NCBI GenBank assembly: GCA_034509735.1
Contig: JACGWO010000004.1
Span: forward strand, 15,295,395-15,359,394
Direction: 5' to 3'
Length of the DNA stretch: 64,000 nucleotides
Source: Sesamum alatum
Taxonomy: Eukaryota > Streptophyta > Magnoliopsida > Lamiales > Pedaliaceae
The position numbers and the translations under genes are program-made. Positions 35,111-46,925 of the stretch are shown here, piece after piece. Position 1 is the first letter of the stretch. Every line of letters begins with the position of its first letter. The notes under the pieces are model-generated. The model searched no databases. It had not been told where the DNA came from and saw only the letters and a list, made by a program, of their open reading frames with translations.

Positions 35111-35934
35111 TGCCCTTTATCACGGCAGTTGATACATATGTCATATGCCTTCGACTGTTGCTTGGAGACAACCTTTCCCTTTCCTTTGCCTTTCCCCTCT
35201 TTGGCAATGGGAACACTCTTAGTGTTCGTAGCTGCTTTGATGGCCTTTCCCTTCCCTTTCTTCTTCTTCCAACGTCCGGCACCCTTGCCTTTCGTATTTG
35301 AAGTTGAAGTACCTCCAAACAATACTGAAGGCGTGGACTTCTTAGTCGTTGCCTCGTATTGCACCAACATATTGATCAACTCATGAATGCCCTTCTCAAG
35401 TGCGTTCATGTTGTAGTTGACGATAAATTGGTCAAAGGAGGGTGGGAGTGACTGAAGGATCACATCAATGTACGTTTCATTATCGAGACCTGCCTTTAGG
35501 TCCTCGAGCTTTTCTACCAGGGTAAGCATTTTAACCCCGTGCTCTTGTACAGAGGATCCTTCTGTCATTTTCGTTCCGAAGAACGCCTTAGTCGCGACAT
35601 ACCTAGTATGTCGGTCCGAGACTGCATAGCAATCCTTAAGGCGAGCCATAATGGAAGGGACATTGTCTAGCCTTTCATATTGCTTCTGAATCTCATTGGT
35701 CATCGAAGCAAGTATGATGTTACGGACCTTCTGGTTATCCTTATGCCAAGTCTCGAACGTCTCACGTCGTTCTGGCGTGGATCCTTCCGGCAAGGTCCTA
35801 GGGAGAGGCTCGTCCATGACGTAGCCTTGGTTCTCGTAATCTAGGACTATCCTGAGATTGCGCAACCAGTCGTTGTAATTTGTTCCATTGAATTTGTTTG
35901 TCTCAAGAATGGTGGAAAGTGGGTTCTTAGACAT
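35089..35934 (-). pseudogene. Copia 2 gag with frameshift in the zinc knuckle
   Basis: ATG at 35934 (MSKNPLSTILETNKFNG). A full UBN2-type Gag of about 270 residues, then a Lys/Gly-rich linker, and the knuckle start CINCRDKGHWK. One extra A in the run GGAAAGAG (about 35110) shifts the frame and ends it after KERVP. In the neighbouring frame the knuckle completes (KRECPKLF), so one base separates gag from pol. Otherwise intact. Confidence 0.93.
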
Positions 35935-38092
35935 TTTTAAAATCTACATTTTAGAAAACAGCGCGCGATCAGCAGAAAATAAAAGACGGTGGTTTGATAA
36001 AATAATTAAATGCATGGACTTTAGTCATTTAATCCTCCCACTATTTATACGAAAACACGGTACTCTCAAACGTGATTTTCGGAAAATCCTTTCCTAGTGG
36101 GCTTGGGATCCACAGCGATTTTTCCCATACCCCGCTTTTTACGATTCGCATGAAAAAGATCCTGTGGGAGGTATTCCATACCATTCTCGTTCCACGAGAT
36201 TCTCAAGATTATTGCCTCACCCTTTCACATGATCTCGAGGACTCCAAGCGAATCATGTTAATTGGGCGTTAGACCCAACCCAATCGACCGAGCCACAGAC
36301 CCACTGGTACCCCACGACTCGTGAGACAGGTAACAGCAGCCCATTTTTCGTTCATGACATAGTGCAGCTTCCTTTAAGTACAATAACGTGCCACGACTCG
36401 TGAGACCACGCTATTGACCCAAAGCAGCTTCCTCACTATGCCATGGATTGGAAGGCATGGACAAACTCCTAGAGTTCAAATCCACTTTGTCTAGGGTCTA
36501 ATATTTTGACATTGGTCCAACCAATGTGAGAGTAGTAAATGACCGAGATCTCATAAATATACATTCACACATACAACCATAATGCGTAAATAAACCATCC
36601 ATAGCAATTATATGATAAATAAATAACCCATTCATCCATCATCATAACCACATGCAAAATTAAAGCCTAGCACGCCCCTGTTGGATGATCACGAGCCCGA
36701 ATCCTATTCGACCCACTGAGCCCGCAGTGGATCTATGGTCAATCTAGGGTTGGTCCTATACTATTACATTAATAGTAACCCAATCATCATGTTGATGGGC
36801 CTTGGTCTCTTTTCTCTTTCTTCACTTCATGGAAAACTCCAAGGGACCTCCCGTCTAGGCTCTCCATGTGGTCCTTCGTTCTTTCTCCACCAATTACAAA
36901 ATTAGAAACCTCACTCCTATTCTACTCTCATTACATATAAAAAAAAAAAAAGAAACCCTAGCGAAAATCTGGGGGGAGTACATAAGGAGGGAGGTAGAAT
37001 GCCTTATTATTCCAAGGCAACTAGAAAGAGAGAAGGAGAAAGCAGTAAAAGAGGCACACAGGCCCAACAGAAAATAAACCATACATTCGGTCTAGGGATC
37101 GTGATCATCCATTTCCATCCAACACACATAATCACATGATCCCATCATACAATTACAATATACCAACAACACATGATTCCCAATCATAAATATTCAAAAT
37201 AATAAATGAATATGTGCGTAACGTGTGAAAAATAAAACATAAATATTGGTAATAAGATTTTCTCGTTTTAGGAAAACCTTTCCTCATTAATTTATGTAAA
37301 ATAACCCCGGGATTCCAAATCCAATTTATTTTACTCCTAAAATAAAATCTTTAGAAAATTAGGCATAATTGAACCCACAAAACGATTTTTTCAGAATTAA
37401 TTCAAAATTAAAACTGAAAATAATTAAAAAATAAAAGAAAACACTACTAGGGTTTTGAAACCCTAGCAGCAGCAGCCGCAGGCAGCAGCCTGCCGGCGCG
37501 CGCACAGGCCCCTGCTTGCGTGCGCGCGCGCCTGGCCGGCAACACGCTGCGCGGCCCGGGCATTCCGGCAAGCCGTCGCGCGCGCAGGCTCCCTTGCCTC
37601 GCGCGCGCGCTGGCCTGTTGGCTGCCGACCGCGCCATGCGCAGTGCGCGCGCAAACGTGCACTGGGCAAGCCTGCCGGGCGCGCGCGCGGACTCTCAAGC
37701 GCACAGACACCCTCGTCTCCGTGCGCGCGCGCCTGGAGGCGCTGCCCTGCGCGCAGCCTCCCTGGCTGCGCGCTGCCCCTGCGCGACCGGCTGGGCGGGC
37801 GCGCACAGGCTTCCCTTGCCTGCGCTCGTCTGTCCTGCCGGCAGCGCGCGGCTGCGCGCGGCCAGCCCTCCCGGCTGGCCGGCTGCGTATTTTCTCGTTT
37901 TCCGTTCAATTTTTCCACCTCGTTTCCCAAAAAAAACAGAAAATACCAATATTCAGAAAATACACACGAATCAAAAGCAATAAAAACGACATGCTTTAAA
38001 ATCAAGAAAATCCAGATTTAATAAAAAAACATGCCAATTTCACGTTTCATGCTTATAACGCACATAAACCCTAGGCCTATACACCGAACCGG
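35935..38092 (-). other. Copia 2 untranslated leader
   Basis: A 2.15-kb leader between PBS and gag. It holds two CACGAGTCGTG motifs (36391-36406 and 36312-36327) and, close to the PBS, an unusual CG-dense island (37455-37890). Confidence 0.8.
37455..37890. other. CpG-dense island in copia 2 leader
   Basis: Very GC-rich with many GCGCGCGC alternating runs in an otherwise AT-rich window. Open frames run through it in several registers on both strands, as expected from a lack of AT-rich stop codons. The reading has no recognisable protein. Copia A has a much smaller GC patch in the corresponding place (10950-11045). Confidence 0.8.
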
Positions 38093-38104
38093 GCTCTGAT
38101 ACCA
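38093..38104 (-). other. Primer binding site of copia 2 (tRNA-iMet)
   Basis: TGGTATCAGAGC on the - strand, one base from the LTR edge. Confidence 0.94.
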
Positions 38105-38105
38105 T

Positions 38106-40100
38106 TGAAAGAAATCGGTGGATCGTCCCGGGAATTGCGCGAATGCAGAAGCGCGATATAAAATTATATATAAAAATTAAAGCATGCTTTTAATAATAAA
38201 AGAACACGCTCAAGGGGTGTACCCTTGAGATTCCCGGGTGTTCGGTGTATCGCATGATTAAACAACATGTAAAGAAATCATGGAGGCCATAGAGTTGAAA
38301 ATAAAGAGAGACGAAAAATAAAACGAGACCTACCCGTTGTCGTTTTCGTCTTCAACGGCTACACGCGTTGTTCCCCATTTTGCACCGAGATCTCGTTCTT
38401 GAGACCCTCCAAATCGTGACACACGATCCACCCACGTATCTTGCACGTCGTGCTAGCAACTAACAAGTGTATATTTTGGAGTGGATGAATCAACAACACG
38501 TTATCAATTAACGGTATTGACTCATCTAAGTTCTAATGTTCCAAGAACAAAAGAACTAGAAAATATTTTTCTTGGAGAGTGGAAGAGAGAGGGCGGACGA
38601 GAGAGAGGGGAGAGAGGCCGAAATTATGTGTGTGTTGTGTGTGTGTTGGAATTTCATCATCCTTCAAAAAATTGGAAGCTAGAGGTATTTATAGAGAAGG
38701 AGTTTACTCCTCTTTAAACTCCTACTCTAAGAACTCTAATTTGTCTAGGATTTTGACCTAGTCAAAGTCCTAGTCAAACTAGTGTTTGACCTAGTCAAAC
38801 AAATCCTAGTCTTCCATCTCCCCTTTCCATCTCAACCGTTGATTTTAATTTAATGGAATATTTAAATCCCATTAAATATTCCAAAAGGCCAAAAAAAATA
38901 AATATAATAAATATTAATATTTATTCTAAGCCCATTAAATCAACCCTTTAATAAATCCTATTTATTAATTTAAATCCCTTTATCAAATAGAAGGAATTAA
39001 TTTCTCCAAGAAAATATAGGACCCGATTAAATCTAATTTAATCATTCCTTTACTCCAATATTTAATTCCAAATTAAATACTAAGTGTGTGTGGATAGTGT
39101 GTGACTCTTTAGGTTCACCTTTCAGCTAGACTTGGTCGGGATCCTAGAATCCGTCCGTTACCATGGGTGGTCATCTAGCAACGGTCCATGGCACTAGAGA
39201 CTAGGTGAAATAATTGGGGATGAACATTTAGGCTCTAACAGTACACTTGTCCTTCTGTCTTCGGTCTCATCACTTAGAGTCTAGGGCACGGAAAAAGCAG
39301 GTACCCATTTTGGACCTAAGTGTCGGTCTGTCCTTACTAAACGCCGCAAGGGAAACCTTCCCTTCTGTTCAGTTACTGTGGCCACAGATTTTAGGGACAA
39401 GACACAGAGCGTACAAGAGACTCAACTGTCAATACCTTTTGACAGGAGACAGATCCTTTCTTGGAAAATACTGTCACTCTGTACACCCGAGCTGCACTAG
39501 ACATGGCTTATGACTACTCAAGAGTGTTTTGGCAATCTCTCACCATATTTAAGATACAGACCTGATGCACAGGTGAACTCAGCAGTTCCTCAAGTCAAAG
39601 GACTTGGCATGTACCGTTGGAACCGGTAATACACGTCATACCTTGCTGACCATACTCAAGGTCCTCCGTAAGACGGTTCCCGCGAGTCACCTCAGTCAGC
39701 TGCTTCCTAGCATGCTGACCCACTAACACTGCTTTAGACGATCTTCGTCACTCGTCGATGAAATACGACAGCAGATGCTTAGTGCAAGTCTCAAAGGGAA
39801 TCCCGGTAGCCATTTGCGGGATTCCTTGACTTGGAGATTTCCGGACTGATTCGGTAAGACTGATTTCATGGACCTACCTCCAAGCGTAGTCCCAGTCCCC
39901 GAAATCGATTCTCAGTCCGTGCGCTTTGTTTGCGTAGTGAACAGAAATGTAAATGCAGATATAAGTGAACGTAAACAAAGTATTGCCATATGAATTTTCA
40001 CTTCTTTATTCATAAATATTTTTATCAAACACCAGAAATTGTCTAGACATAGGTTACATATTCCTGCCAAAATTGGCTTACATGGTCACCTATTCTAACA
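38106..40100 (-). repeat. Copia 2 5' LTR
   Basis: The near-identical partner of 29882-31864. Small differences include an expanded TGTGTGTTG tract near 38628-38650 and scattered substitutions, roughly one to two percent by eye. The TATA box is at 38686-38693 (complement). Confidence 0.95.
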
Positions 40101-40602
40101 CCCTATGTGTTTTGTCCATACGTTTGGATCACCTCCTTACGTGCATTTCTTCCGGTGTAGTGTGGATCACCTTTGGAGAATCCATACGTTTGGATTTTGT
40201 GAGCATTCCGGAGAAGGAACAACGCAAGTAGCCACATGCACGTAGATATCAAAGGTAACGATTTTATTACGCTTTGGTTGATTTACAATCTATCCATACC
40301 CTATGTGTTTTATATACGTTTTAATATTTACACATCCTACATCGAACGCCCGGTTGAGCACCCAAGGGTACACCCCTTGGGATTCGTTTATTTAAATTAG
40401 ATTTAAATTTACGCCCTTTTCTCGCTTTCTCGCTTCCGCTCGCGCTCCCAGGCGAATCCGCTTGTCCTTCATGGTCATGATATGAAAAATTGGAAGTTTA
40501 GCTTAAATAGTGCATATCGGTGGCTCATATCTTCTAAATTTTCTAACCAAGGTCCTCTACTACCTTGGAATTATCTTTGAAAATTGGACATTCCGCGGAA
40601 AC
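40101..40602 (+). repeat. 38-bp filler plus 464-bp duplicated flank
   Basis: 40139-40602 repeats 29419-29881 (end of the copia 1 LTR, TSD word TGGTC and LINE piece) with only a few mismatches. 40101-40138 is built from words found in the same segment (CCCTATGTGTTTT, TCCATACGTTTGGAT, GATCACCT), i.e. templated filler. The true continuation of the LINE starts right after, at 40603. Confidence 0.88.
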
Positions 40603-41526
40603 TACATTTCTTTCTCTCATGAGCCACTCACGAAGCCCTGCCAACTTTAGAATTCTTTTTTACAAAATAGTGTGTATCCTCATCTATTTGTCGACAGTAC
40701 AAGGGCAAAAATGAGAGTATGCAACATCTTTTCTTTCAATGTCCACTCTTTGGCTCGTTGCTTTTCTTACGAAATAAGAATACAGGCAACACAAACATCA
40801 TTTTCAGAATTTTGAATCTAAACAAAAAAAAATTCTCACATCTATTGTTTATACGGGCTATTTGGTTAGTTTGGAAACAAAGAAATGAAGCTATTTTGGT
40901 AATAAAATCATTACCACATTTTACCTTTTTTCACAAGCTAGGAGCCTAGCTCAGTTACATTGGAGACAAAAAATTATTAACATAGACGCGGGTAGCAAAT
41001 TAAACTTAAATGGACACCTCCACAACAATCATATTTTAAATTAAACAAGGATGGTGCATCCAAAGGTAATCCAGAATTGGGGGGTAGTAGAATGGTAAGC
41101 TTATAGCAGGGTTCTAAAAAAAGTATTGGAGTTGAAACTAATAATAAATCAAAAATTTGGGGAATATGGGCAGGGAGCAAGATAGCTATAAATCTTGAGG
41201 TTGAGAATTTAATTATTGAGACTGACTCATTAGTGGCTTTAAAAATTCTCAACATGAAGGAAGCACATCCGATAAGAGGACTGTGGATCCTTCTTCGAGA
41301 TTGTTGGATGAACTTGACTAAGTTCAAGAGCGTGAAAGTGAATTTTTCGTACAAGGAATGCAACAGAATTGTGGACTCTTTGGCTCAACATGCAGCTTCT
41401 AACAAATGCAAGGAATATTTGGATGCCTGTCCACCCTTCTTGAATGATTTACTAGAAAGTGATATGTATTTTGAATCTAGTAGATACATTAAAAATCCAT
41501 GTATGGACCGTATGGTTATGTTTTAA
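40603..41526 (+). pseudogene. LINE ORF2 fragment 3: zf-RVT and RNase H
   Basis: After TACATTTC the frame continues the LINE. The zf-RVT-like part has CRQYKGKNESMQHLFFQCPL. A RNase H (RVT_3-type) follows, with FKLNKDGASKGNPELGG (usual D-G-A-S-K-G-N-P motif), IIETDSLVALKIL (second Asp), and NRIVDSLAQHAAS (final Asp). Plant L1-clade LINEs carry such a C-terminal RNase H. Several frameshifts and stops are present. The element's 3' end or poly-A tail was not clearly seen. Confidence 0.85.
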
Positions 41527-42079
41527 TATGTAAGTATGATATTTTCCTTCAAAAAATATATATGATTTCCCATAGAAACAAATAAAGTTATATTTATTGA
41601 AAAAATTAACAGAATACAAATCAAAGTAAATTCAAATATTACTTATAAATTTGAATAGTTAGATAATATTATTTCTTTTTTCTGATGATATAATACCAGT
41701 TGCACAGTAAAATAGCTGGCTTAAATGCATTTTTGGTCTCGTAATTTAAATTATTTGGCATTTTCATTCTTTAACATTTTAGGATAACGTTTTGGTTCTA
41801 CATCTTTTTTATTTTCACAATTTCAATCCTTTTTATTGTCGGAGTTCACCCTTCTCGCTGGGAAAAAGGCATGTGCATCTCATGTGATCTTTTAAATTTG
41901 GGGTTACTATTCCTATTGGCTCATGTTTACTAGTATTTTTTGTCTTTTAACTTTCTAAAGTAATATTTTTGTCTTGTATCTTGTGTGCTCGGCATATAAA
42001 GGAATCTCGACAAAATATTCCACCAGAATAAATATCTAGACATCGTCTAATGTTCGTTCAATACAAAAGGTAAAAAGTT
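41527..42079. other. Intergenic, includes MITE fragment
   Basis: From about 41718 (GCTTAAATGCATTTTTGGTC) to about 41905 the sequence matches one arm of the foldback element at 56234-56639. No gene seen. Confidence 0.6.
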
Positions 42080-42465
42080 TGTTAAAAGGCAGACAGAAAA
42101 TAGCAACAATCAAAATCAATAGAGAAGCCATTATCATTCTGGAAGAGCTCTAGGGTTTCGTATATTCGCATATCTGAAAATGGAGGGAAAGTCTCCTTTA
42201 AATACAACAGGTCCAGCCCTTCTTCATTCTAACTACTTGTAACAAACCTCAAGATGACGTGGCTCAATGGAATAAAATATAAATGACTCACCAGGCTATA
42301 AACGTAAACTACTAATAGAGTTGCTAACCCCTAACTAAGTCGCTGGAACATAAATGCAACTTCAATTATCCACATTCTACAGAGCCAAACCGGATACATC
42401 TCCAAGTTGATGCATTCATGGTAGAAGAGGGAATGGCTATCATGTTAACTCTTGAATCTTGAACA
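42080..42465 (-). repeat. Copia 3 3' LTR
   Basis: Begins TGTTAAAAGGC (+ strand) and ends GAATCTTGAACA; the partner of 46926-47311. Confidence 0.95.
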
Positions 42466-44101
42466 GCCCCCCACAAGTGGGACTGGGACTCAAAGAAACC
42501 AGACCCAATTTGGACGTAAGAGTGCAAAACGGCTTCAGAGAAAGCACTTTGGTGAAGATGTCAGCCAATTGATCAAAACCTTCCACATGAGAAGGAGCTA
42601 TGAATCCCTCCTTATAGGCATTACAAACAACATGACAGCCTAACTCAATATGCTTCTTACGCTCATGAAACACCGGGTTAGCCATAATATGCAACGCCGC
42701 CTTATTGTCACAGCAAAGTGGAATGGAATCTGGAAAAGATATCCCAAAATCCTGCAAGAGGTAGGAAATCCAACGCAGCTCACAAATAGTGGCTGCCATA
42801 CTTCTATATTCAGCCTTAGTTGTCAAATGAGAAACCGTTGTTTGCTTTTTTTTCTTTTTTCTAGGAAATGAGGGCAGAACCAAGAAAAATACAAAATGGG
42901 TTGCTGATCACCACGTTGTCCGTTATCTGAAAGGATGTCCTACCAGAGGTTTATTTCTACCTTCTTCTAATCCTTTCTATCTCACTGCATACTGTGATGC
43001 CGATCGCGAATCTTGTTCAGACAACATGGAGAGCGGCAACCCTATGTGCTTCACATGGATGGGTAAGAAATTGACCAAGTTGTTGCACAGAGTAAGAGAT
43101 ATCCGCCCTAGTAAACACAAGGTAGAGCAGCCGCCCAACAAGACACCTGTTAGCATCAGATTGTTGAAGTTGTGCTCCACAATCAGTGGTTAATTGGAGG
43201 CCCTGAAGGAAAGGTGTGGAAACTGGTTTGGCATATTGTAGCCCTGCGTCTTTCACAATGTCCAGGACGTATTTGGTCTGAGCAATATAAGTTCTGTAGA
43301 AATTTTGGGCAATTTCCAAACCTAGAAAGTATCTTGCATCACCAATATCCTTGATGGTGAATAGAGCATGAAGGTGATCTTTCACTGCCTGGATAGATGA
43401 CATAGAGGGGCTTGTAGTCAGAATATCATCCATGTAAACTAGGAGAGTCATAAGACCAGAATCTGTCGCCATGGTGAAAAGGTAATGATCATGTGGCGAC
43501 TGAATGAAACCATACTCCTGCACCTTCGATGTAATTCCACATTCCATTATCGTAAGTCTTGTTTCAATCTGTAAACGGGCCTTTTCAGCTTGCAAACCAA
43601 ATCATCCTCCACCTAGTAACCGTCCGGAGGAAGGACATATAATTCCTTATCCAAATAGCCATTTAAGAAAGCGTTGTTTACATCGAGCTATTGAACGGGC
43701 CAGTCACAGGCAACTACAACAAAAAGGAAAATTCTCACAGTGACCGCCTTCGCTACTGGTGAAAAACTGTCCGTATAATCAATCCCCTTCACTTGGTTAT
43801 AGCCCTTGGCTACTAACTGCACCTTGTACCGTTCCACACTGCCATCAGCCCTCAACTTAGTCTTGTACACCCATTTGCAGTCGATGGCCCTCTTATCAGG
43901 TGGTAAAAGAGTTAACTTCCAAGTACAATTCTTCTCCAAAGCCTGTAACTCACGCTGCATGGCCTCCCGCCACATGGGGCCTAACAGCTTCGGCATAAGA
44001 CCAAGGTTCCTGCAAAATCGACAAAGATGCCACAAAGGAAATATATGCAGTATTACTAGAGTACAAGAGCGAGGAGGAATCCTGAAAACAGATAAAATCA
44101 T
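42466..44101 (-). pseudogene. Copia 3 reverse transcriptase and RNase H
   Basis: 44101-43688 is the RT N-terminal half ([36 protein letters not shown], then [20 protein letters not shown]). 43595-43017 holds the catalytic LVYMDDIL and FLGLEIAQ. 42883-42440 is RNase H (TTKAEYRSMAATICELRWI, CCDNKAALHIMANPVFHER). Frameshifts near 43690 and 43020 and a simple-sequence run (CTTTTTTTTCTTTTTTC) near 42850 disrupt it. RT copies element RNA in active relatives. Confidence 0.9.
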
Positions 44102-44284
44102 CTAGCCGATAGGTTTTGTGGGTCTGGCTGATTTCCGAGGTGATGGCATAGGAGGTATGGCAGGAGCGTGGTGTGAGTGATAAGTCAGGTAAAGTGGATA
44201 CAGCAGGAATGAACTGCAAACAAGAGGTGGAGAGGTAGGATTCCCAGGAGAAGGAGCGTGAGAGTGAAGCGAAGTCGTAGAATG

Positions 44285-45429
44285 CTATGGATATAGAGAA
44301 TCAGCATGCAAGGGCACTAGAAGCATAGGGCAGGAAGAAGAAGCAGAAGGATTGGAGGCTGCAAAAGGGAAGATATCTTCATGAAAGGAGAGGTCTCTAG
44401 AAGTATATGGTTGCCCCAAGTCTAAGTCGTATACTTTACATCCCTTTTGGTGCATGGCATATCCAAGTAGAACACATTTGGAAGCTCTTTTTTTCTGAAA
44501 TTTAAGCTTATGAGGGTCAAGGTTGGTAGCAAAACAAAGGCATCCAAAGACCCTTAAATGATCATAGGAGGGACACACACCATAGAGGATTTCATAAGGG
44601 GTCTTCCAATTAAGTTTTTGCGTGGGAGTTCTGTTGATTAGATAGGCAGCTGTAAGGATGGAATCGCCCCAAAACTGTATAGGCAAAGAAGCCTAGAATA
44701 GAAGTACTTTAGCCACATTAAGTAAATGCCTATGTTTTTTTTTTTTTTTTTCAGCTCTCCCATTCTGTTGGGGGGTATAGGTACAAGACGTTTGATGGAG
44801 CACTAGTTCATGGAATAAGGATTAGCAGTATTTATTAAGGAACTCCGAACCATAATCAGACCTAAAAGTCTTAATGGAAGTTCAAATTGTGTGCAAATCA
44901 ATTTGCAGAAGATAGAAAGAGTAGATGGGACTTGGGACTTATGTTTGAGAAGGTACGTCCATAAGGACCAGGAGTGATCATCCACAATGGTGAGTATGTA
45001 GCTGCAGCCAGAGATTGTATGTTCTTTATATGGTCCCCAGAGATCTAAATAAAGCAAATCAAACGGTTTAGAAACATAAGAAGTGCTCAAAAGGAAGGGA
45101 GCCCTGGTCTGTTTAGCCAAGGGGCAAATCTCAAATGTAATATCATCTAAGTCAATGAGAGATTCACAAGCAGGAACATGTTTCAAAGTTTTTATAAAAG
45201 CATGTCCTATCCTCTTGTGCCATGTGGCTTTATTACAATGTTTTACAATTGAGTAAGAAACACTAGTAGATGAAGAATATAAGAGAATATAGCGACTACA
45301 GAAGGATTGTTTCAGTGTGTATAACCTCCCAAACATTGATCCCATGGCCAAGACCTTTTTAGTATTCTGGTCCTGCAAAAAACAAGAATCTTTAGAAAAG
45401 GAGAAACTGTAGGGTGATGAAGAGCACAA
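44285..45429 (-). pseudogene. Copia 3 integrase
   Basis: 45429-44803 carries the pre-integrase (TWHKRIGHAFIKTLKHVP) and the integrase core (LLYLDLWGPYKEHT; TIVDDHS). 44686-44285 is the C-terminal part (FWGDSILTAAYLINRTPTQK, VFGCLCFATNLDPHKLKF). A poly-T expansion at 44733-44750 lies between them. The second catalytic Asp region and the Glu are in shifted frames. Confidence 0.88.
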
Positions 45430-45795
45430 TTAGCTAACTGATATAAGGTTAACCGAGAATTCAGGAATATAAAGCACATGGTTGAGCAACAAGTGAGGTG
45501 CAATTTTTACAACACCAATGTATAGAACAGGTTTTTGGCTACCATCTGGAAGGTGAATATGTTGTGGGCTGCTAGGTTTTGTGTATGATTTAAAGAAAGT
45601 AATATCTGGACATATGTGATTAGTGGCTCTTGTATCGATTATCCAACAACCTAAATCAAATACAGTAGTGTTAGCCTCATTACCTGCAAACTCAACATCA
45701 CAATATGCATAGTTTGCGTAATTTGGAGTAAGAGGATCTGTAGCTATGTTCTGTCCTTTGATCAGTTTGAGAAGCACAGACATCATGTTAGTCAC
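45430..45795 (-). pseudogene. Copia 3 protease
   Basis: The active site reads CWIIDTRATNHIC; the usual D-T/S-G is D-T-R here, which should abolish activity. It is followed by HIHLPDGSQKPVLYIGVVK and LLLNHVLYIPEFSVNLISVS, the conserved end of copia protease. Confidence 0.88.
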
Positions 45796-46900
45796 AATGC
45801 TTTGAGAATCAGCAGTGACATTCTGTTGAATTGTGCCCTCAGTCTCCCCATGTTCTCATCAGAAACAACAACAACAAAATGTTTGCCCCCTCCCCCTTTC
45901 TTCTTCCTCTGCTTGGACAGATCTTTGTACCAATCTGATACCCAAAATAATTTGAAGCATGACTCTTTGGAATGTCCCCGGTTTATGACAGTGATCACAT
46001 GTCAGTGATCTCTTGTCTACAAATTGTTTCCTCTTTTGTGCACTCTTATTAGGAAGAGCTCTCATGTTCTCTGTTGCAGCAGCATGATAAGCGGTATTGC
46101 TATAAACCTCTGTCAATCCCAAATTCATAAATCTTTACTTCCTACACTTAAAAACATGGCTTAAGCCTTCTCCACATCTGGCAGTGGATCCATCATAAGG
46201 ACTTGGCTCCACTCACTGGCATAAACCTTGTGCAATCCCATGAGGAATTGCATCAGTTGTGTCGAATCATTCTATGTAGACAATGCCTTTCCAATCTCAA
46301 AGATGCACTTACCACAGGTACATCTAGGCGTTGGATCCAGGCAAGCCAACTCATTCCATAGCTTCTGCACCTTGGTGAAATAGGTTGTAAACCGATAGAT
46401 CTCTTTGAGAGACCGTAGATATTTCACGTTGTATTTGGTATATCATTGGTCCGTTGCTCCTCCTATACCTTCCTTTTACCTGCAAGCACAACTCACGCGA
46501 TGAAGAAGCATATATGAATGCTTCAACAATGTCTTTGGAAATAGAATTCCATAACCACGATGTGACCATTAGCTCTACGCGCCTCCACTACTCATACGTC
46601 CTAGATCCAGCAGTTGGCTTCGGAAATGATCCGTCAATGAAGCCTAGCTTCATCTTAGTTCCGAGGGAGACATTAGACTAATCTGCTCCATGCAAAAAAA
46701 TTCGATCTGTCCAGTGGCGAACTCGACAATGATAAGCCAGAGTGTTTAGAAGGATGAAGGTATAGCACATCCTTCTCGGATTGGCAGTCGTCTCCTTCCT
46801 TTTCCATGAAAGCATATTCCGCCATTGATATCGCAACTCAACTACAATCGAGCTCACCAAATCTGCCCAAATGCATGTGAGATTCTGAGTATGCAGAGAC
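45796..46900 (-). pseudogene. Copia 3 gag
   Basis: 46860-46580 is a weak N-terminal part. 46569-46351 is the UBN2 segment (LQVKGRYRRSNGPMIYQIQR). 46128-45795 contains a zinc knuckle beginning CDHCHKPG, completed in another frame (HSKESCFKLF), then a Lys/Gly-rich tail. Frameshifted at least twice. Confidence 0.85.
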
Positions 46901-46913
46901 CTTCAATAAGAAG

Positions 46914-46925
46914 GCTCTGATATCA
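46914..46925 (-). other. Primer binding site of copia 3
   Basis: TGATATCAGAGC on the - strand, directly next to the LTR; one base differs from the standard TGGTATCAGAGC. Confidence 0.88.

Larger units (their letters stand above)
29882..40100 (-). mobile_element. Ty1/copia element 2, nearly intact, young
   Basis: LTRs at 29882-31864 (1983 bp) and 38106-40100 (1995 bp) are nearly identical. The PBS complement (38093-38104) and PPT (31865-31878) place the 5' end on the right. The gag-pol frame shows only one frameshift (zinc knuckle, about 35110) and one Trp-to-stop change (34617) that I could find. Instead of a 5-bp TSD, the insertion is flanked by a 464-bp duplicated segment (29419-29881 and 40139-40602) plus 38 bp of filler (40101-40138). 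It sits inside the LINE fragment. Confidence 0.95.

Noticed and set aside
36868..37077. ORF in the copia 2 leader
   Set aside because: Opposite strand to the element, poly-A containing, no similarity seen.
37447..38005. Several overlapping long ORFs on both strands in the GC-rich block
   Set aside because: They arise from lack of AT-rich stop codons in CG-dense leader sequence; composition is Arg/Ala/Pro with no domain, and the block lies in a retrotransposon leader.
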